64,000 nucleotides of DNA. It comes from an uncultured Lentisphaerota bacterium. Lineage in GTDB: Bacteria; Verrucomicrobiota; Kiritimatiellia; CAIQIC01. Positions within the stretch are counted from its first letter, which is position 1, and every line of letters begins with the position of its first letter. Positions 20,728 through 29,125 of the stretch are shown here, one piece after another. Location of the stretch: the NCBI GenBank assembly GCA_903896925.1, contig CAITZM010000046.1, positions 1-64,000 of the forward strand, read 5' to 3'. A program made the position numbers and the translations under genes. Under the pieces are notes generated by a model. It was not told the DNA's origin. It did not search any database and saw nothing but the letters and a program-made list of their open reading frames with translations.

Positions 20728-21207
20728 ATGAACGGCGCACGAATCCTCAATTTTCTTGCAATCGGCGGCGGTTTGGGTCGCAGTCCGCTCGTGCCCGGCA
20801 CGGTCGGCACGCTGCCCGGCATCCCGCTGGCCTGGGCCATCAGCCACCTGCCGTGGCCATGGCAGGCCGCCGTCTGTGCCGCGCTGGCACTGGTCGCCGT
20901 GCCGATCTGCGACGCCGGCGAAAAGGCCGCCGGCGTGAAGGACCCGCATGTCGTCGTCGCCGATGAATACCTGACCTTTCCGCTGACCCTGATCGGCCTG
21001 CCCTTCAGTTGGCCCGTGGTCGTCTTCGCCTTCCTGACCCACCGCGTGCTGGATATCCTTAAGCCTTTTCCAGCCAACCAGCTGCAGGCGCTGCCCGGCG
21101 GGCTCGGCATCACGATTGACGACGTCTGCTCCTCGCTCTACGCCCTCGCGCTCAACCACGCCGCGTACCAGCTCGCGCTGTATTTCCACTGGCTGCCGAC
21201 AGCCTGA
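20728..21207 (+). CDS. pgpA: Phosphatidylglycerophosphatase A
   Basis: This 159-residue membrane protein dephosphorylates phosphatidylglycerophosphate. Family signatures are RSPLVPGTVGTLPG near the N-terminus, VVVADEY, RVLDILKPFP and GGLGITIDDV, which supply the acidic metal ligands. Several hydrophobic segments fit an inner-membrane enzyme. The ATG at 20728 was chosen because the promoter sits just before it. An ATG at 20710 would overlap the promoter spacer. Confidence 0.9.
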   Translation: MNGARILNFLAIGGGLGRSPLVPGTVGTLPGIPLAWAISHLPWPWQAAVCAALALVAVPICDAGEKAAGVKDPHVVVADEYLTFPLTLIGLPFSWPVVVFAFLTHRVLDILKPFPANQLQALPGGLGITIDDVCSSLYALALNHAAYQLALYFHWLPTA

Positions 21208-21233
21208 GTCTGCCAAGCCTCCCGAGATGCGTC

Positions 21234-21381
21234 CGTAGCCGCGTGCGTGCGAACGCGGTCTACGATGGGGGAAAAAGAGGTTTCGCACTAAGGACGCCAA
21301 GTTCGCCAAGTGGGCATGGCTTCACGTGCTTGGCGCTCTTTGCGCGAAACGCCCCTGTAGCCGCGTTCGTGAGCATGCGGC
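21234..21381. repeat. Two copies of the GTAGCCGCGTTC hairpin repeat
   Basis: Copies at 21234-21262 and 21356-21381 have imperfect arms. Better copies are at 23214-23238 (reverse) and 52829-52855, with arms GCCGCGTTC/GAACGCGGC and loop GTCA. Confidence 0.5.
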
Positions 21382-21630
21382 GGTGCCGTGAAGACCGCCA
21401 CCTGAGGCATACGATTCTTTGAATGAGGAACTCGGGAAGGTAGGGACGGAAGGTTTTTCTTTTCCAGCCTCTCTCCTTCAGCCTTTCCAAGGCTCAAAAA
21501 AATTGAGGCTTTGTTTCCCAATCCTCGGGATTTTCTAACCAGGGCACCGGCTGAAAGCAGGCGCGAGCCCTACCTCAGCAGTTTTACCCGCGCGCGTGTT
21601 GCGATTTCCCGGGAAAAGGAGACGGCGCGC

Positions 21631-21664
21631 CTCCATCGCACACTTGTACAACTGTGCGATGGAG
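21631..21664. repeat. 34-base palindrome after the isomerase-like gene
   Basis: The arms CTCCATCGCACA and TGTGCGATGGAG enclose TTGTACAA, itself a palindrome, flanked by a C on each side. It lies 33 bases beyond the stop of the gene at 21697. No T-run follows. Confidence 0.6.
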
Positions 21665-21696
21665 GGCACAGCACCCCCACTGGGTGCCGGTTCCGC

Positions 21697-22662
21697 TCAG
21701 GCCAGCCCGGCGGCGGCGACGGAGGCTTTCATTTTGGCGAGGCCGGTAGCGGCGGTTTCGGCCACAGGCCGCTTCCAGTATTCGGCATTAAACAGCTCCA
21801 AGGAGAGCATCGCATCGCAGTGGTTGCCGGCGAGGATGCCGAGCAACTGCTTGAGCGGGGCGATGCCGTCGCCGGGCCAGACGCGGGCGGCGTCGGTGAT
21901 GACCGCGCGCTCGGGCGTGGCGGGATAGTCGTTCATGTGGAAGCAGTGCACCGCCTGCCGGCTGAGCAGGCGCAGCGCCGCCGGCTCGGTGCCGCCCTTA
22001 TAGAGATGATAGACGTCGGCGAGGATGCAGGCATCGGGATGCCCCGCGCGTGCGGCAACATCCAGCGCCTCGTTCAGTTTGCTCAGATTGACCGAGGAGC
22101 CCCAGATTTCCAGCTGCGGGATCACGCCCAGCTGCCGGCCGATTTCCAGGATCGTGCGATAGCGCTCAGCCATGCGGTCGGGATCAAGTTTGCCGCACTG
22201 CCGGTTCGCGCCCGCCGGCGGGGCCGCGATGTGCGTGCCGCCGAGCTGAGCCAGCCAGTCCATTTCCTGCTTGAGCCGCTCGACGCCCTTCGTGCGCTGC
22301 TGCTCGTCATCGACAATCCACGACGCAAAGCCGATGCCACCATAAACCGCCAGCCCGAGATCCTTGCAGTGTTTGCCCATGTCTTTAAGCGAGCCGCCGC
22401 CCTGGACGAACTTCTCCACGTCGCTGGTCCACGGCTCAATGCCCTCGTAGCCCGCCTTGCCGGCGACCTCGACCTGCTCTGCCAGGCCCAGCTTGTAGCC
22501 GCGGATCGTGCCGGTGTTCAGGCCGTAGCGGAAACGGAACGGCTTGGCGGATGCAGACGGCGTCTGCGCCCGCGCCAGCGTGGCCGGGCCGGAGAGTCCT
22601 GCCACCACCGCCGCCGCCACACCGCTGCCAAAGAATTGCCGACGCGTTTGACTCGTGCTCAT
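21697..22662 (-). CDS. Tat-exported sugar phosphate isomerase/epimerase-like TIM barrel
   Basis: This 321-residue protein starts with a twin-arginine signal (TRRQFFGSG) and continues as an AP-endonuclease-2/xylose-isomerase-like barrel, resembling the hydroxypyruvate-isomerase type. Possible metal ligands are in IPQLEIWG, CILADVYHL, CFHMNDYP and LSLELFN. Such proteins act on small sugars, but the substrate is unknown. The ATG at 22662 follows AGAGGAAA, with a good promoter about 30 bases upstream. It may belong functionally with the neighbouring carbohydrate genes, which is an inference from position only. Confidence 0.82.
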   Translation of the reverse strand: MSTSQTRRQFFGSGVAAAVVAGLSGPATLARAQTPSASAKPFRFRYGLNTGTIRGYKLGLAEQVEVAGKAGYEGIEPWTSDVEKFVQGGGSLKDMGKHCKDLGLAVYGGIGFASWIVDDEQQRTKGVERLKQEMDWLAQLGGTHIAAPPAGANRQCGKLDPDRMAERYRTILEIGRQLGVIPQLEIWGSSVNLSKLNEALDVAARAGHPDACILADVYHLYKGGTEPAALRLLSRQAVHCFHMNDYPATPERAVITDAARVWPGDGIAPLKQLLGILAGNHCDAMLSLELFNAEYWKRPVAETAATGLAKMKASVAAAGLA

Positions 22663-22692
22663 TGGATTTCCTCTGCATTTTGAGTGCCGGGG

Positions 22693-22721
22693 TTTATATG
22701 CCGAGCCGCGAAACAGCGCAA
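22693..22721 (-). promoter_or_regulatory. Promoter of the isomerase-like gene
   Basis: On the minus strand TTGCGC (22721-22716) and TATAAA (22698-22693) have a 17-base spacer. The -10 is among the closest to consensus in the window. Confidence 0.6.
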
Positions 22722-22954
22722 GCTGAACCAAGCATGATGCGCGTTTGCTTCATGGATGACATGGACGGGATGGACCACCCCAAGTCCACTCTGTCCATGC
22801 AGTCCATGGCTCATCGCACCGCACTGCAACTTGAGTGTAGACGCATTCGCAGAATGCGGCGCACCCACTGAACCGCCGGGAGCAACCAAGCAACGCCCTC
22901 ACCGCCTCCTCACGACGCGGCTGCCGGCAGAAACACACCCGCAAGTTGATGCAC

Positions 22955-22979
22955 GCGGGAGCGGGAGCTCCCGCCCACA
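22955..22979. repeat. 25-base dispersed repeat, copy 1
   Basis: The sequence, starting GCGGGAGCGGGAGCTCCCGC, is identical at 28972-28996. A third, inverted and diverged copy lies at 28925-28960. It contains nested palindromes around GGGAGCTCCC. Confidence 0.6.
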
Positions 22980-23013
22980 AGATCATTCGTTCAGTGTCAC
23001 GAATACTTTCGCC

Positions 23014-23079
23014 GGGGTCGACGACCCCGACCACAGAAGCTACACATCTGCCGCTGTAGCCGGGAGCGGTGATCCCGGC
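23014..23079. repeat. Paired hairpins, ACC/GGT loop family, copy 2
   Basis: The left hairpin has arms GGGGTC/GACCCC with loop GAC. The right (23059-23079) has arms GCCGGGAGC/GATCCCGGC with loop GGT and is preceded by TGTA. The order of the two is reversed relative to the copy at 9353. Confidence 0.55.
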
Positions 23080-23213
23080 CGCCCAGACCTGCACTCCGCC
23101 CGCAGATTCGTGACTTATAACTGCGGAGTTGCGCAACTCCGCAATTATCTTTACGCGACGCAACGGACGCGATGCCAGGCCGGGTGGATGAGGGAAAGGT
23201 GAGGCTGAAGCGG

Positions 23214-23238
23214 GCCGCGTTCTGACGAACGCGGCTAC
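23214..23238. repeat. GTCA-loop hairpin repeat, reverse copy
   Basis: The arms GCCGCGTTC and GAACGCGGC pair perfectly around TGAC, followed by TAC. Read in reverse, it matches the repeat found inside the hicA remnant at 52829-52855. Confidence 0.55.
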
Positions 23239-23272
23239 GAACCATGCGATGCGCAGTTCGCCTTCTGTCGTC

Positions 23273-25705
23273 TCACTCGTAATGGAACTCCGCACTGGCG
23301 GTGCAGTCGGCGTCGGCGGTAAGGCGGACCCAGTGCGCGCCGTAGGCGTCGGGGAATTTGTGCTCGAGCGTCTGGCCGGGCTCGACCTTGAGCGTCGCGT
23401 AGATTTTCCAGAAACCCTCGTTCGCCACATCCACCTCAACCTTGAACGTGACCGCCTGCGCGGCGGCGTGCGAGAGCAGCACGCGCTTCCGGTCATAGCC
23501 GGTCATCAGGTACGGGTCGGACGGCTTGTCGGCTTTGACAGCGGTCTGTTTCCACGGGCCGCCGACGCCGACGGGCTTGCCGAGTTTCCAGAGGTCGTCG
23601 ATCGCACCGCACCACAGGCCAAGCTTGCCGTCGGCGGACTTGAAGAAGTTCGGCGTCGCGGCGGCATCGGTGCGGGCTCCGGCAAGGACGAGCAGGCCGC
23701 GCCAGGTGCAGAAGTCGGTGATCAGCCGGTCGTGCGAGGCGACGGGGCGCAGCTTATGCCAACTCGCCTTCTCCCGGGGAATTTCGTAGAAGGTGCCGTG
23801 GATGTTGGCGAGGTTGCGCTCGCTCTCGACTTCGCGGACGGCGCGCAGCGGGACCGGCGGCTGATCGAACACGGCCGGGCCTTTCGGCAGGCGCAGCGTC
23901 TGCGGGCCGTTGCGCATGATGACCGACGCCGCGTCCACGCTGAACTCCGGTTTGACCGCACAAATCGTGCGGACTTCGTCGGCGCGCTTGGCGTCGTCCA
24001 AGGCTTGGAACGCGAGCTTCTCATCCACCTCGGCATAGACCTCGGCGCCGTTCGCCGGTTTGGCGAGGACCATCAGATTGCGGTTGTGCGCCGCGGGGCG
24101 CAGCAGCGCGGCGCACCACGCGGCGCCGTCCTCGCCGACGCGCGCGAGGCCGCGGAACAGCTCGGCATGGGCGTCCGGCGCATAGCGCGGGCTTTGGCGC
24201 TGGTGCAGGTACGCGGTGACGACGTTCGCGTCGTGCGCCACGATGCGGAGCCACTCGGCCTTCAGCTCCGGCGGCAGCAGTTCGAACTTGTACCCGCCGG
24301 CGGGCACGGTGACGGATTTCCATTGGGTCCACTGGCTGTTGCCGGTGGCGTCGAGTTCGATGTCGAACGTCACGTCGCGGTCGTCGCGCGCCGCGAGGTG
24401 CAGGCAGCGGTGCTGATAGCCGGCGACGAGGAAAGGATCGGAAACCTGACCGGCGTTGACCCTATCGCCGAGCCAGACGCCGCCAAAGCCGTAGGGCGTG
24501 CCGAATTTTTCCAGATCTTCCGGCTGGCCGAACCACAGGCCGGACTGGTTCTGGCCGAGCATGGGGTTGACCATGGTACTCGCCTCATCGGTCGCGATCA
24601 CGAGGCGGTTGTTCCACCAACAGAAGTCCGGGATATAGCGCAGGTGCTGGCTCAACGGGCGCAGGCCGCCGGTCTGCGCGGCGCTGAAGGTCTTCGGAAA
24701 ATCGAACATCCCGCCGTGCATCACCATCAGGAAGCGGCCGGGGTTGATCTCGCGGATGCGCGGCCACTCGGTGTAGAAGCCGTGCTTCGGATCGAAGGCA
24801 TGCGAGGACTTCGGCACGCGGAACGTCTGCCACTGGCCGTGGTCGAGCAATTGCAGGATCACCGAGCGCTTGTCCCAGCCCATCGCCCACAGCGGCGTCT
24901 CCGCGTCCGGCGCACCCAGGAGACCGCCCGGCCCGGTCACGTCGGTGAACTGCCGGCGCATCACGACCTTCCACGTCGCGCCATCCCACTCGGCGAGCAC
25001 GCCGGCATCCTCGGGCGACTTCGGCGGCAGCTCGCACTCGAATTTCTTCGGCTCCTTGCCGGCGGCCGACTGGCCGTTGTTGGCGATCACCACGCGGCCC
25101 TGCCCCGTGTAGCCGCCCTTGCCGTGCCAGCCGGGCACCGGCTTGGCGAAGAGCTTCTTCACGTCGAGCGTGTGGACGTTGACCTCGTAGAACGCGCCTT
25201 CCATGTCATAGAAGTAGACCCTGTTCGCCGGGTCGGTCAGGTGGCGCAGCACGGCGGTCATGCGGCCGATGAGCTTGGTCTTCACGTCACACACGCGCAC
25301 CTGGCCCTCGGCGCCGATGAAGTAAGGACCGATGATGAGCTGGTTGCTCTCCTTGTGGATCATGCGGCAGGCATGCGTGCCGCCGACGCTCTCCGGCTGG
25401 ATCGTCAGCGCGAGATCGGGGCTGACGCTGTAGAGCTTGTCGGCGCTGCCGCGCGTCGAGTGCGGCGGATAGGTGAGGAACCAGAGCTTGCCCGCCCACG
25501 GCACGACGGCGCCGATGCCGCATTCGCCATGCGCGGAAAACTCGCCGTTGCCGTTATAAGCCGTGAGATGCGGATAGACACCACTGATCTGGAGCTGGCC
25601 TGTGACGGTCGCCTCCGGATCCGCGCATGAACTTTCCGTACCCACCACCGCCAGGACGGCACTGATCGCCAAACACATTCTTGCCGAACCAAGACCTATA
25701 TGCAT
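23273..25705 (-). CDS. Large secreted protein of unrecognised family, paralogue A
   Basis: This 810-residue protein has an N-terminal signal and no family I recognise. Repeated WxxxGW and xxVIAxx strands suggest a beta-propeller core. A segment of about 110 residues occurs twice, at about 388-500 and 697-808: each copy has LW-G-(D)DLxKxG near its start, SDP(F/Y)LxxGY in the middle and WxRxxAxD near its end. This suggests a duplicated propeller plus beta-sandwich unit. The start at 25705 follows AAGGGAG. Paralogue B (29126-31597) matches along its length. The gene is divergent from an AraC regulator, with a shared 19-base upstream site. A role in glycan binding or handling is inferred from context only. 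Confidence 0.8.
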   Translation of the reverse strand: MHIGLGSARMCLAISAVLAVVGTESSCADPEATVTGQLQISGVYPHLTAYNGNGEFSAHGECGIGAVVPWAGKLWFLTYPPHSTRGSADKLYSVSPDLALTIQPESVGGTHACRMIHKESNQLIIGPYFIGAEGQVRVCDVKTKLIGRMTAVLRHLTDPANRVYFYDMEGAFYEVNVHTLDVKKLFAKPVPGWHGKGGYTGQGRVVIANNGQSAAGKEPKKFECELPPKSPEDAGVLAEWDGATWKVVMRRQFTDVTGPGGLLGAPDAETPLWAMGWDKRSVILQLLDHGQWQTFRVPKSSHAFDPKHGFYTEWPRIREINPGRFLMVMHGGMFDFPKTFSAAQTGGLRPLSQHLRYIPDFCWWNNRLVIATDEASTMVNPMLGQNQSGLWFGQPEDLEKFGTPYGFGGVWLGDRVNAGQVSDPFLVAGYQHRCLHLAARDDRDVTFDIELDATGNSQWTQWKSVTVPAGGYKFELLPPELKAEWLRIVAHDANVVTAYLHQRQSPRYAPDAHAELFRGLARVGEDGAAWCAALLRPAAHNRNLMVLAKPANGAEVYAEVDEKLAFQALDDAKRADEVRTICAVKPEFSVDAASVIMRNGPQTLRLPKGPAVFDQPPVPLRAVREVESERNLANIHGTFYEIPREKASWHKLRPVASHDRLITDFCTWRGLLVLAGARTDAAATPNFFKSADGKLGLWCGAIDDLWKLGKPVGVGGPWKQTAVKADKPSDPYLMTGYDRKRVLLSHAAAQAVTFKVEVDVANEGFWKIYATLKVEPGQTLEHKFPDAYGAHWVRLTADADCTASAEFHYE

Positions 25706-25752
25706 GCAGCACTCCCTTCCTACCGTCGTTTCCAGCGGACCGTGGCAGCACC

Positions 25753-25781
25753 AGAATAGAGTTGGCCGCATGGTGACTCAA
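25753..25781 (-). promoter_or_regulatory. Promoter of paralogue A
   Basis: On the minus strand TTGAGT (25781-25776) and TATTCT (25758-25753) have a 17-base spacer. The conserved upstream site ends exactly 19 bases before the -35. Confidence 0.6.
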
Positions 25782-25800
25782 GGCCGGGCTGCTGAAGCGG

Positions 25801-25819
25801 CATGAAATAAAGTTGACGC
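25801..25819. promoter_or_regulatory. Conserved upstream site (candidate AraC operator), copy 1
   Basis: CATGAAATAAAGTTGACGC is identical at 31692-31710, at the same distance from the -35 of paralogue B. It is AT-rich against the local background. It lies between paralogue A and the araC gene and ends 8 bases before the chosen araC ATG, so binding there could also repress araC. Confidence 0.6.
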
Positions 25820-25827
25820 AGGACGAC

Positions 25828-26712
25828 ATGCCGACAACACTGCGGGCGATGAAAATCGAGCACACCTATGGCGAGTGGCAGCAGCTCCAGAACCATTTGC
25901 TGTGGTGCTATGACCATCTCAAGCCCGCCACCACGACGCCCACGGAATGGCAAAAAATCACGGGACACAACAGCGCCTGGTTGGTCCGGGAAGGCTGGGC
26001 CGAACTCAGATGCGATGGACTCCTCTATCGGGCCGGCAAGGGGGAATGGTTGCTGGCCCCACCACGTACCCGTCTGCAGCGCTTCAGCACCCGGGTGCAT
26101 TTGCTGTCAGTGGCCTTTCAGTCCCAATGGCTCGATGGTCGTCACTGGTATGATCAGGGCCTGCCCGTGGTGGTGCCTGGCCGCGAAGGCCCTTCGCTGG
26201 AAAAGACCGGCGGCCGGCTGGCGCGAATCCTCAAACAAATTGCACCCAACGTGGATGGCTCCATACAGCAAGTCCGGTTTGACGAGCATGGCTTTCTCGA
26301 CCTGTTGCGTGCCCTGCCGGATTGGATGGAAGCCTATGTCAGAACGATGGACGCCTGCGGCATACGCGCCAGCCGCCCACAGGCTCTCGATGATCGCGTC
26401 ACCACCGCACAGCGACACTTGAAGACGTGGCCGCTGGACGAACCGCTCAATATCAGCCACCTGGCGAGCACATGCGGAATCGGCCGCCGCCAGCTCGAGC
26501 GTCTCTTCCTGTCCCATTTCGATACCACCCCGCATCGCTATCTGGAACAACTACGCCTGCAAACAGCCTGCAGCGCGCTGCGCCAACGTAACGCCCAGAT
26601 CAAATCCATCGCCCTGCGGTTGGGCTTCGGCGATAGCTCCCATTTCAGCCACTGGTTTCGCCGGTGGACCGGCAGTTCACCCCGCGCGTTTCAGAACAAG
26701 CTGCTCTTTTAA
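25828..26712 (+). CDS. AraC-family transcriptional regulator
   Basis: This 294-residue regulator has a cupin-like sensor half (about residues 1-170) and a C-terminal AraC DNA-binding domain (about 200-292). The second helix-turn-helix shows IKSIALRLGFGDSSHFSHWFRRWTG and the first LNISHLASTCGIGRRQLERLF, split here over two helices. The ATG at 25828 follows AGGA. A TTG at 25813 and an ATG at 25849 are in frame. It is divergent from paralogue A and 69 bases before the GH97 gene, so it probably controls one or both, responding to a sugar. A frameshifted relic of its 5' end lies at 31692-31792. Confidence 0.88.
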   Translation: MPTTLRAMKIEHTYGEWQQLQNHLLWCYDHLKPATTTPTEWQKITGHNSAWLVREGWAELRCDGLLYRAGKGEWLLAPPRTRLQRFSTRVHLLSVAFQSQWLDGRHWYDQGLPVVVPGREGPSLEKTGGRLARILKQIAPNVDGSIQQVRFDEHGFLDLLRALPDWMEAYVRTMDACGIRASRPQALDDRVTTAQRHLKTWPLDEPLNISHLASTCGIGRRQLERLFLSHFDTTPHRYLEQLRLQTACSALRQRNAQIKSIALRLGFGDSSHFSHWFRRWTGSSPRAFQNKLLF

Positions 26713-26731
26713 GCGGGAGCCGGTGACGCGG

Positions 26732-26760
26732 CTGAAAAAGTCCCCGGGGTGTGTTACAAG
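26732..26760 (+). promoter_or_regulatory. Possible promoter of the GH97 gene
   Basis: CTGAAA at 26732-26737 and TACAAG at 26755-26760 have a 17-base spacer. The -35 is poor, so an activator or read-through from araC may be needed. Confidence 0.35.
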
Positions 26761-26781
26761 CCCCGCACGAAAGAGGCAACC

Positions 26782-28746
26782 ATGAGAAACCGAATTTTGA
26801 TGCTGTTGTTGGTGACGGCCTGTTGCGCGGTGCGGGCGGGCGCTGAAATCAACTGGACGCCGGTAAAGTCGCCGGACGGCGCGACGGAACTGGCGCTCGG
26901 AATGCGCGCAGGCTGGCCGGTCTACGAGGTGGCACGCCATGGCGCGGCGGTGCTGGAGCCATCGGCGCTGCTGCTGGAGCTGGCCGAGCCCTTCGCGGGT
27001 GGCTTCAGCGTCGAGTCGCTCGCGCCGGTGAGCACCAACGCCACCTGGCAACCGCTCTACGGCGAGCGCGCGGTCTACCCCGAGAGCCATCAGGGCCTCA
27101 TCCTCAAACTGGTCGAGCAGGGACCGCGCGCGCGGCGGCTCACGATCGAGGCGCGCGTTTATAACGAGGGCGTGGCGCTCCGCTATGTTTTCCCGGCGGG
27201 CCCCTGGAAGATCAGGCAGGAGCGCACCGAGTTCCGGTTCGTCGCCGGCAGCAAGGCCTTCCCGATCTACTGGACGGAGGAAACCTTTGCCAAGCCGCCG
27301 GTCGCGCTTGCGGAGGTGAAGGCCGGCGCGCACACGCCACTGACCGTCCAATTGCCTGCCGGGTTCGCATCGGTGCTGGAGGCGGACTGCGCAAACTACT
27401 CGCGGCTCCACCTCGGCAAGACAGCGGACGGCGCGCTGGTTTCGTCGCTCACCGGCGCGGTGGAGTCGACGGAGCCGTTCACGAGCCCGTGGCGCGTGAT
27501 CCTGCTGGGCGACAACGAAGGGCAGCTGATCGAGCACGAGATCCTGATCCCGACGCTGAACCCGCCCTGCACCATTGCGGACACGAGCTGGATCGCGCCG
27601 GGCAAGACGATCAGCAACGAAGGCTCCGCCCCGCTGGTCGGCCGCGACCTCAAGCGCATCATGGATTTCGCGGGCACGAACGGTTTCAAGTATCTGCAGC
27701 TCGACTGGGGCTGGTACGGCACGGAGTGGAAGTGGACCGATGCCGACCGCGACACCTTCCGCAAGACGATGCCCAGCTATGCGGCGCGCACCGATTGGAT
27801 CGCGAACACCGAGGCCGATCCGTTCAAGGTCGCGCAGGGGCCGGTGCCCTACCGGTGTGACTGGAAAAGCGTGACGACCGTGGACCTCGACCTGCCCGAT
27901 CTGATCCGCCACGGCCGCGAGCACGGCATGGGCATTTGCCTCTACGTCGAGGCGGCGCACACGCTGCGCGCGGTGGACATGGACAAGCTCTTCGCCACCT
28001 ATGAAACGTGGGGTGTCGCCGGACTGAAGCCCGGTTTCGTCCGCGTCGGCTCGCAGGAAAACACGCAATGGATCCGCCGGATGATCGCGACCGCCGCGCA
28101 GCATCGCCTCTGGCTCTGCATCCACGACGGCCATCTGCCGGACGGCGCCGAGCGCACCTATCCCAACCTGTTCATCTGCGAAGGCGGCGGCGGGCAAGAG
28201 GGTAATCATCCGGCGATCCACGACGTGACGCTGCCGTTCACGCGCTGCCTCGCGGGCCCGTTCGACTACACGCCGCTGCTCTACGCCAAGGGCAAGACCC
28301 ACGCCCACATGCTCGCCTTCCTCGTCGCCTATTACGGCCCCGCCCAGACGATCCGCGGCGGCTATCACGCGTGGACCGGCGGCGACGGCCAGGGCAAAGG
28401 CGGGGCAGAGCTGGAGTTCGTCAAGCGCGTCCCGGCCGTCTGGGATGACACCAAGGTGCTCGCGGCGAAGATCGCGCAGCACATCGTGGTGGCGCGGCGC
28501 AGCGGCGCGACGTGGTTCATCGGCGGCATGACCGGCGCGGAGGCGCAGACCGCCGAAGTGAAGCTCGACTTCCTCAAGCCCGGCGCCCGCTATACCGCGA
28601 CCCTCTTCAGCGACGACCCCGCCGCCGCGGCTGGCGGCTGGTGCCCCACCAGGCGGGAAACGAAGCGCGTGACCGCCGCCGACAAACTCGCGCTGCCGAT
28701 GGAAAAAGCCGGCGGCTGCGTTGTGATCCTCGATCCGGACTTGTGA
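26782..28746 (+). CDS. Secreted glycoside hydrolase family 97 enzyme
   Basis: This 654-residue protein has a signal peptide (RILMLLLVTACCAVRAGA), an N-terminal beta domain, a catalytic barrel (KYLQLDWGWYG, GMGICLYVEAAHT, AGPFDYTP) and a short C-terminal beta domain, as in SusB-like alpha-glucosidases and alpha-galactosidases. The position that holds the Asp nucleophile in retaining members reads GLKPGF here, so it is probably an inverting type. The SusB base glutamate context (AHEA) appears as IHDG, an Asp. AGAGG precedes the ATG. It lies directly after araC and probably acts on exported or periplasmic alpha-glycosides. The residue alignment is from memory. Confidence 0.85.
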   Translation: MRNRILMLLLVTACCAVRAGAEINWTPVKSPDGATELALGMRAGWPVYEVARHGAAVLEPSALLLELAEPFAGGFSVESLAPVSTNATWQPLYGERAVYPESHQGLILKLVEQGPRARRLTIEARVYNEGVALRYVFPAGPWKIRQERTEFRFVAGSKAFPIYWTEETFAKPPVALAEVKAGAHTPLTVQLPAGFASVLEADCANYSRLHLGKTADGALVSSLTGAVESTEPFTSPWRVILLGDNEGQLIEHEILIPTLNPPCTIADTSWIAPGKTISNEGSAPLVGRDLKRIMDFAGTNGFKYLQLDWGWYGTEWKWTDADRDTFRKTMPSYAARTDWIANTEADPFKVAQGPVPYRCDWKSVTTVDLDLPDLIRHGREHGMGICLYVEAAHTLRAVDMDKLFATYETWGVAGLKPGFVRVGSQENTQWIRRMIATAAQHRLWLCIHDGHLPDGAERTYPNLFICEGGGGQEGNHPAIHDVTLPFTRCLAGPFDYTPLLYAKGKTHAHMLAFLVAYYGPAQTIRGGYHAWTGGDGQGKGGAELEFVKRVPAVWDDTKVLAAKIAQHIVVARRSGATWFIGGMTGAEAQTAEVKLDFLKPGARYTATLFSDDPAAAAGGWCPTRRETKRVTAADKLALPMEKAGGCVVILDPDL

Positions 28747-28924
28747 TGATTCCTAAGCTTGGAAAACTTTTTGAATGAGGCAAACAGGAAGACAGGGATG
28801 GTAGATCGGCCGTCCCTTTTGCCCTGAATTCTTCATCCCCCCCGCTGCGGCGAAGTCCCAAGGCCTCCGACGGCGACCGCAGGTCGCCACTACAGAAAAC
28901 GGCCCGGAGCTGATGCAGATTCTG

Positions 28925-28996
28925 GCGGGCGGGAGCTCCGGCTCCCGCGTGCATCAGCTTGTGCGTTTTTCGCGGGAGCGGGAGCTCCCGCCCACA
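28925..28996. repeat. 25-base dispersed repeat, copies 2 and 3 in inverted order
   Basis: 28972-28996 is identical to 22955-22979. 28925-28960 is a diverged copy in the opposite orientation, including the flanking TGATGCACGCGGGAG word. Confidence 0.6.
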
Positions 28997-29027
28997 GGAG
29001 ACGCCACACGCATCGCGAGGTGATTTC

Positions 29028-29088
29028 GCCGGGGTCACACCGACCCGGCTACAGAAAAGCGTTTGTAGCCGGGATCGGTGATCCCGGC
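29028..29088. repeat. Paired hairpins, ACC/GGT loop family, copy 3
   Basis: The left hairpin begins GCCGGGGTC and ends GACCCGGCTACAG with a short asymmetric loop. The right one (29068-29088) is perfect, with arms GCCGGGATC/GATCCCGGC and loop GGT, preceded by TGTA. Confidence 0.6.
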
Positions 29089-29125
29089 CACCCCGCATCC
29101 AGCCGCCTCCATCCACCCGCACAGC

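Larger units (their letters stand above)
21208..21696. other. Intergenic repeats and a long palindrome
   Basis: It holds two GCCGCGTTC-type hairpin copies (21234-21262, 21356-21381), degenerate GCCAAGG words near 21285-21320, a half palindrome at 21484-21492 and a 34-base palindrome at 21631-21664. No gene was recognised. Confidence 0.55.
22663..23272. other. Repeat-dense intergenic region
   Basis: It contains the isomerase-like promoter, a TGGAC/GTCCA degenerate word block (22757-22808), a 25-base repeat at 22955-22979, the ACC/GGT hairpin pair (23014-23079) and a GTCA-loop hairpin (23214-23238). No gene was recognised. Confidence 0.6.
28747..29125. other. Repeat-rich spacer between GH97 and paralogue B
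   Basis: It lies between the convergent GH97 and paralogue B genes. It holds a TTCCTAAGCTTGGAAAA palindrome (28750-28766), two copies of the GGGAGCTCCC repeat (28925-28960 and 28972-28996) and an ACC/GGT hairpin pair (29028-29088). No gene was recognised. Confidence 0.6.

Noticed and set aside
22732..22889. Small genes in the TGGAC word block
   Set aside because: Short frames here only translate the degenerate repeats and have no Shine-Dalgarno or family resemblance.
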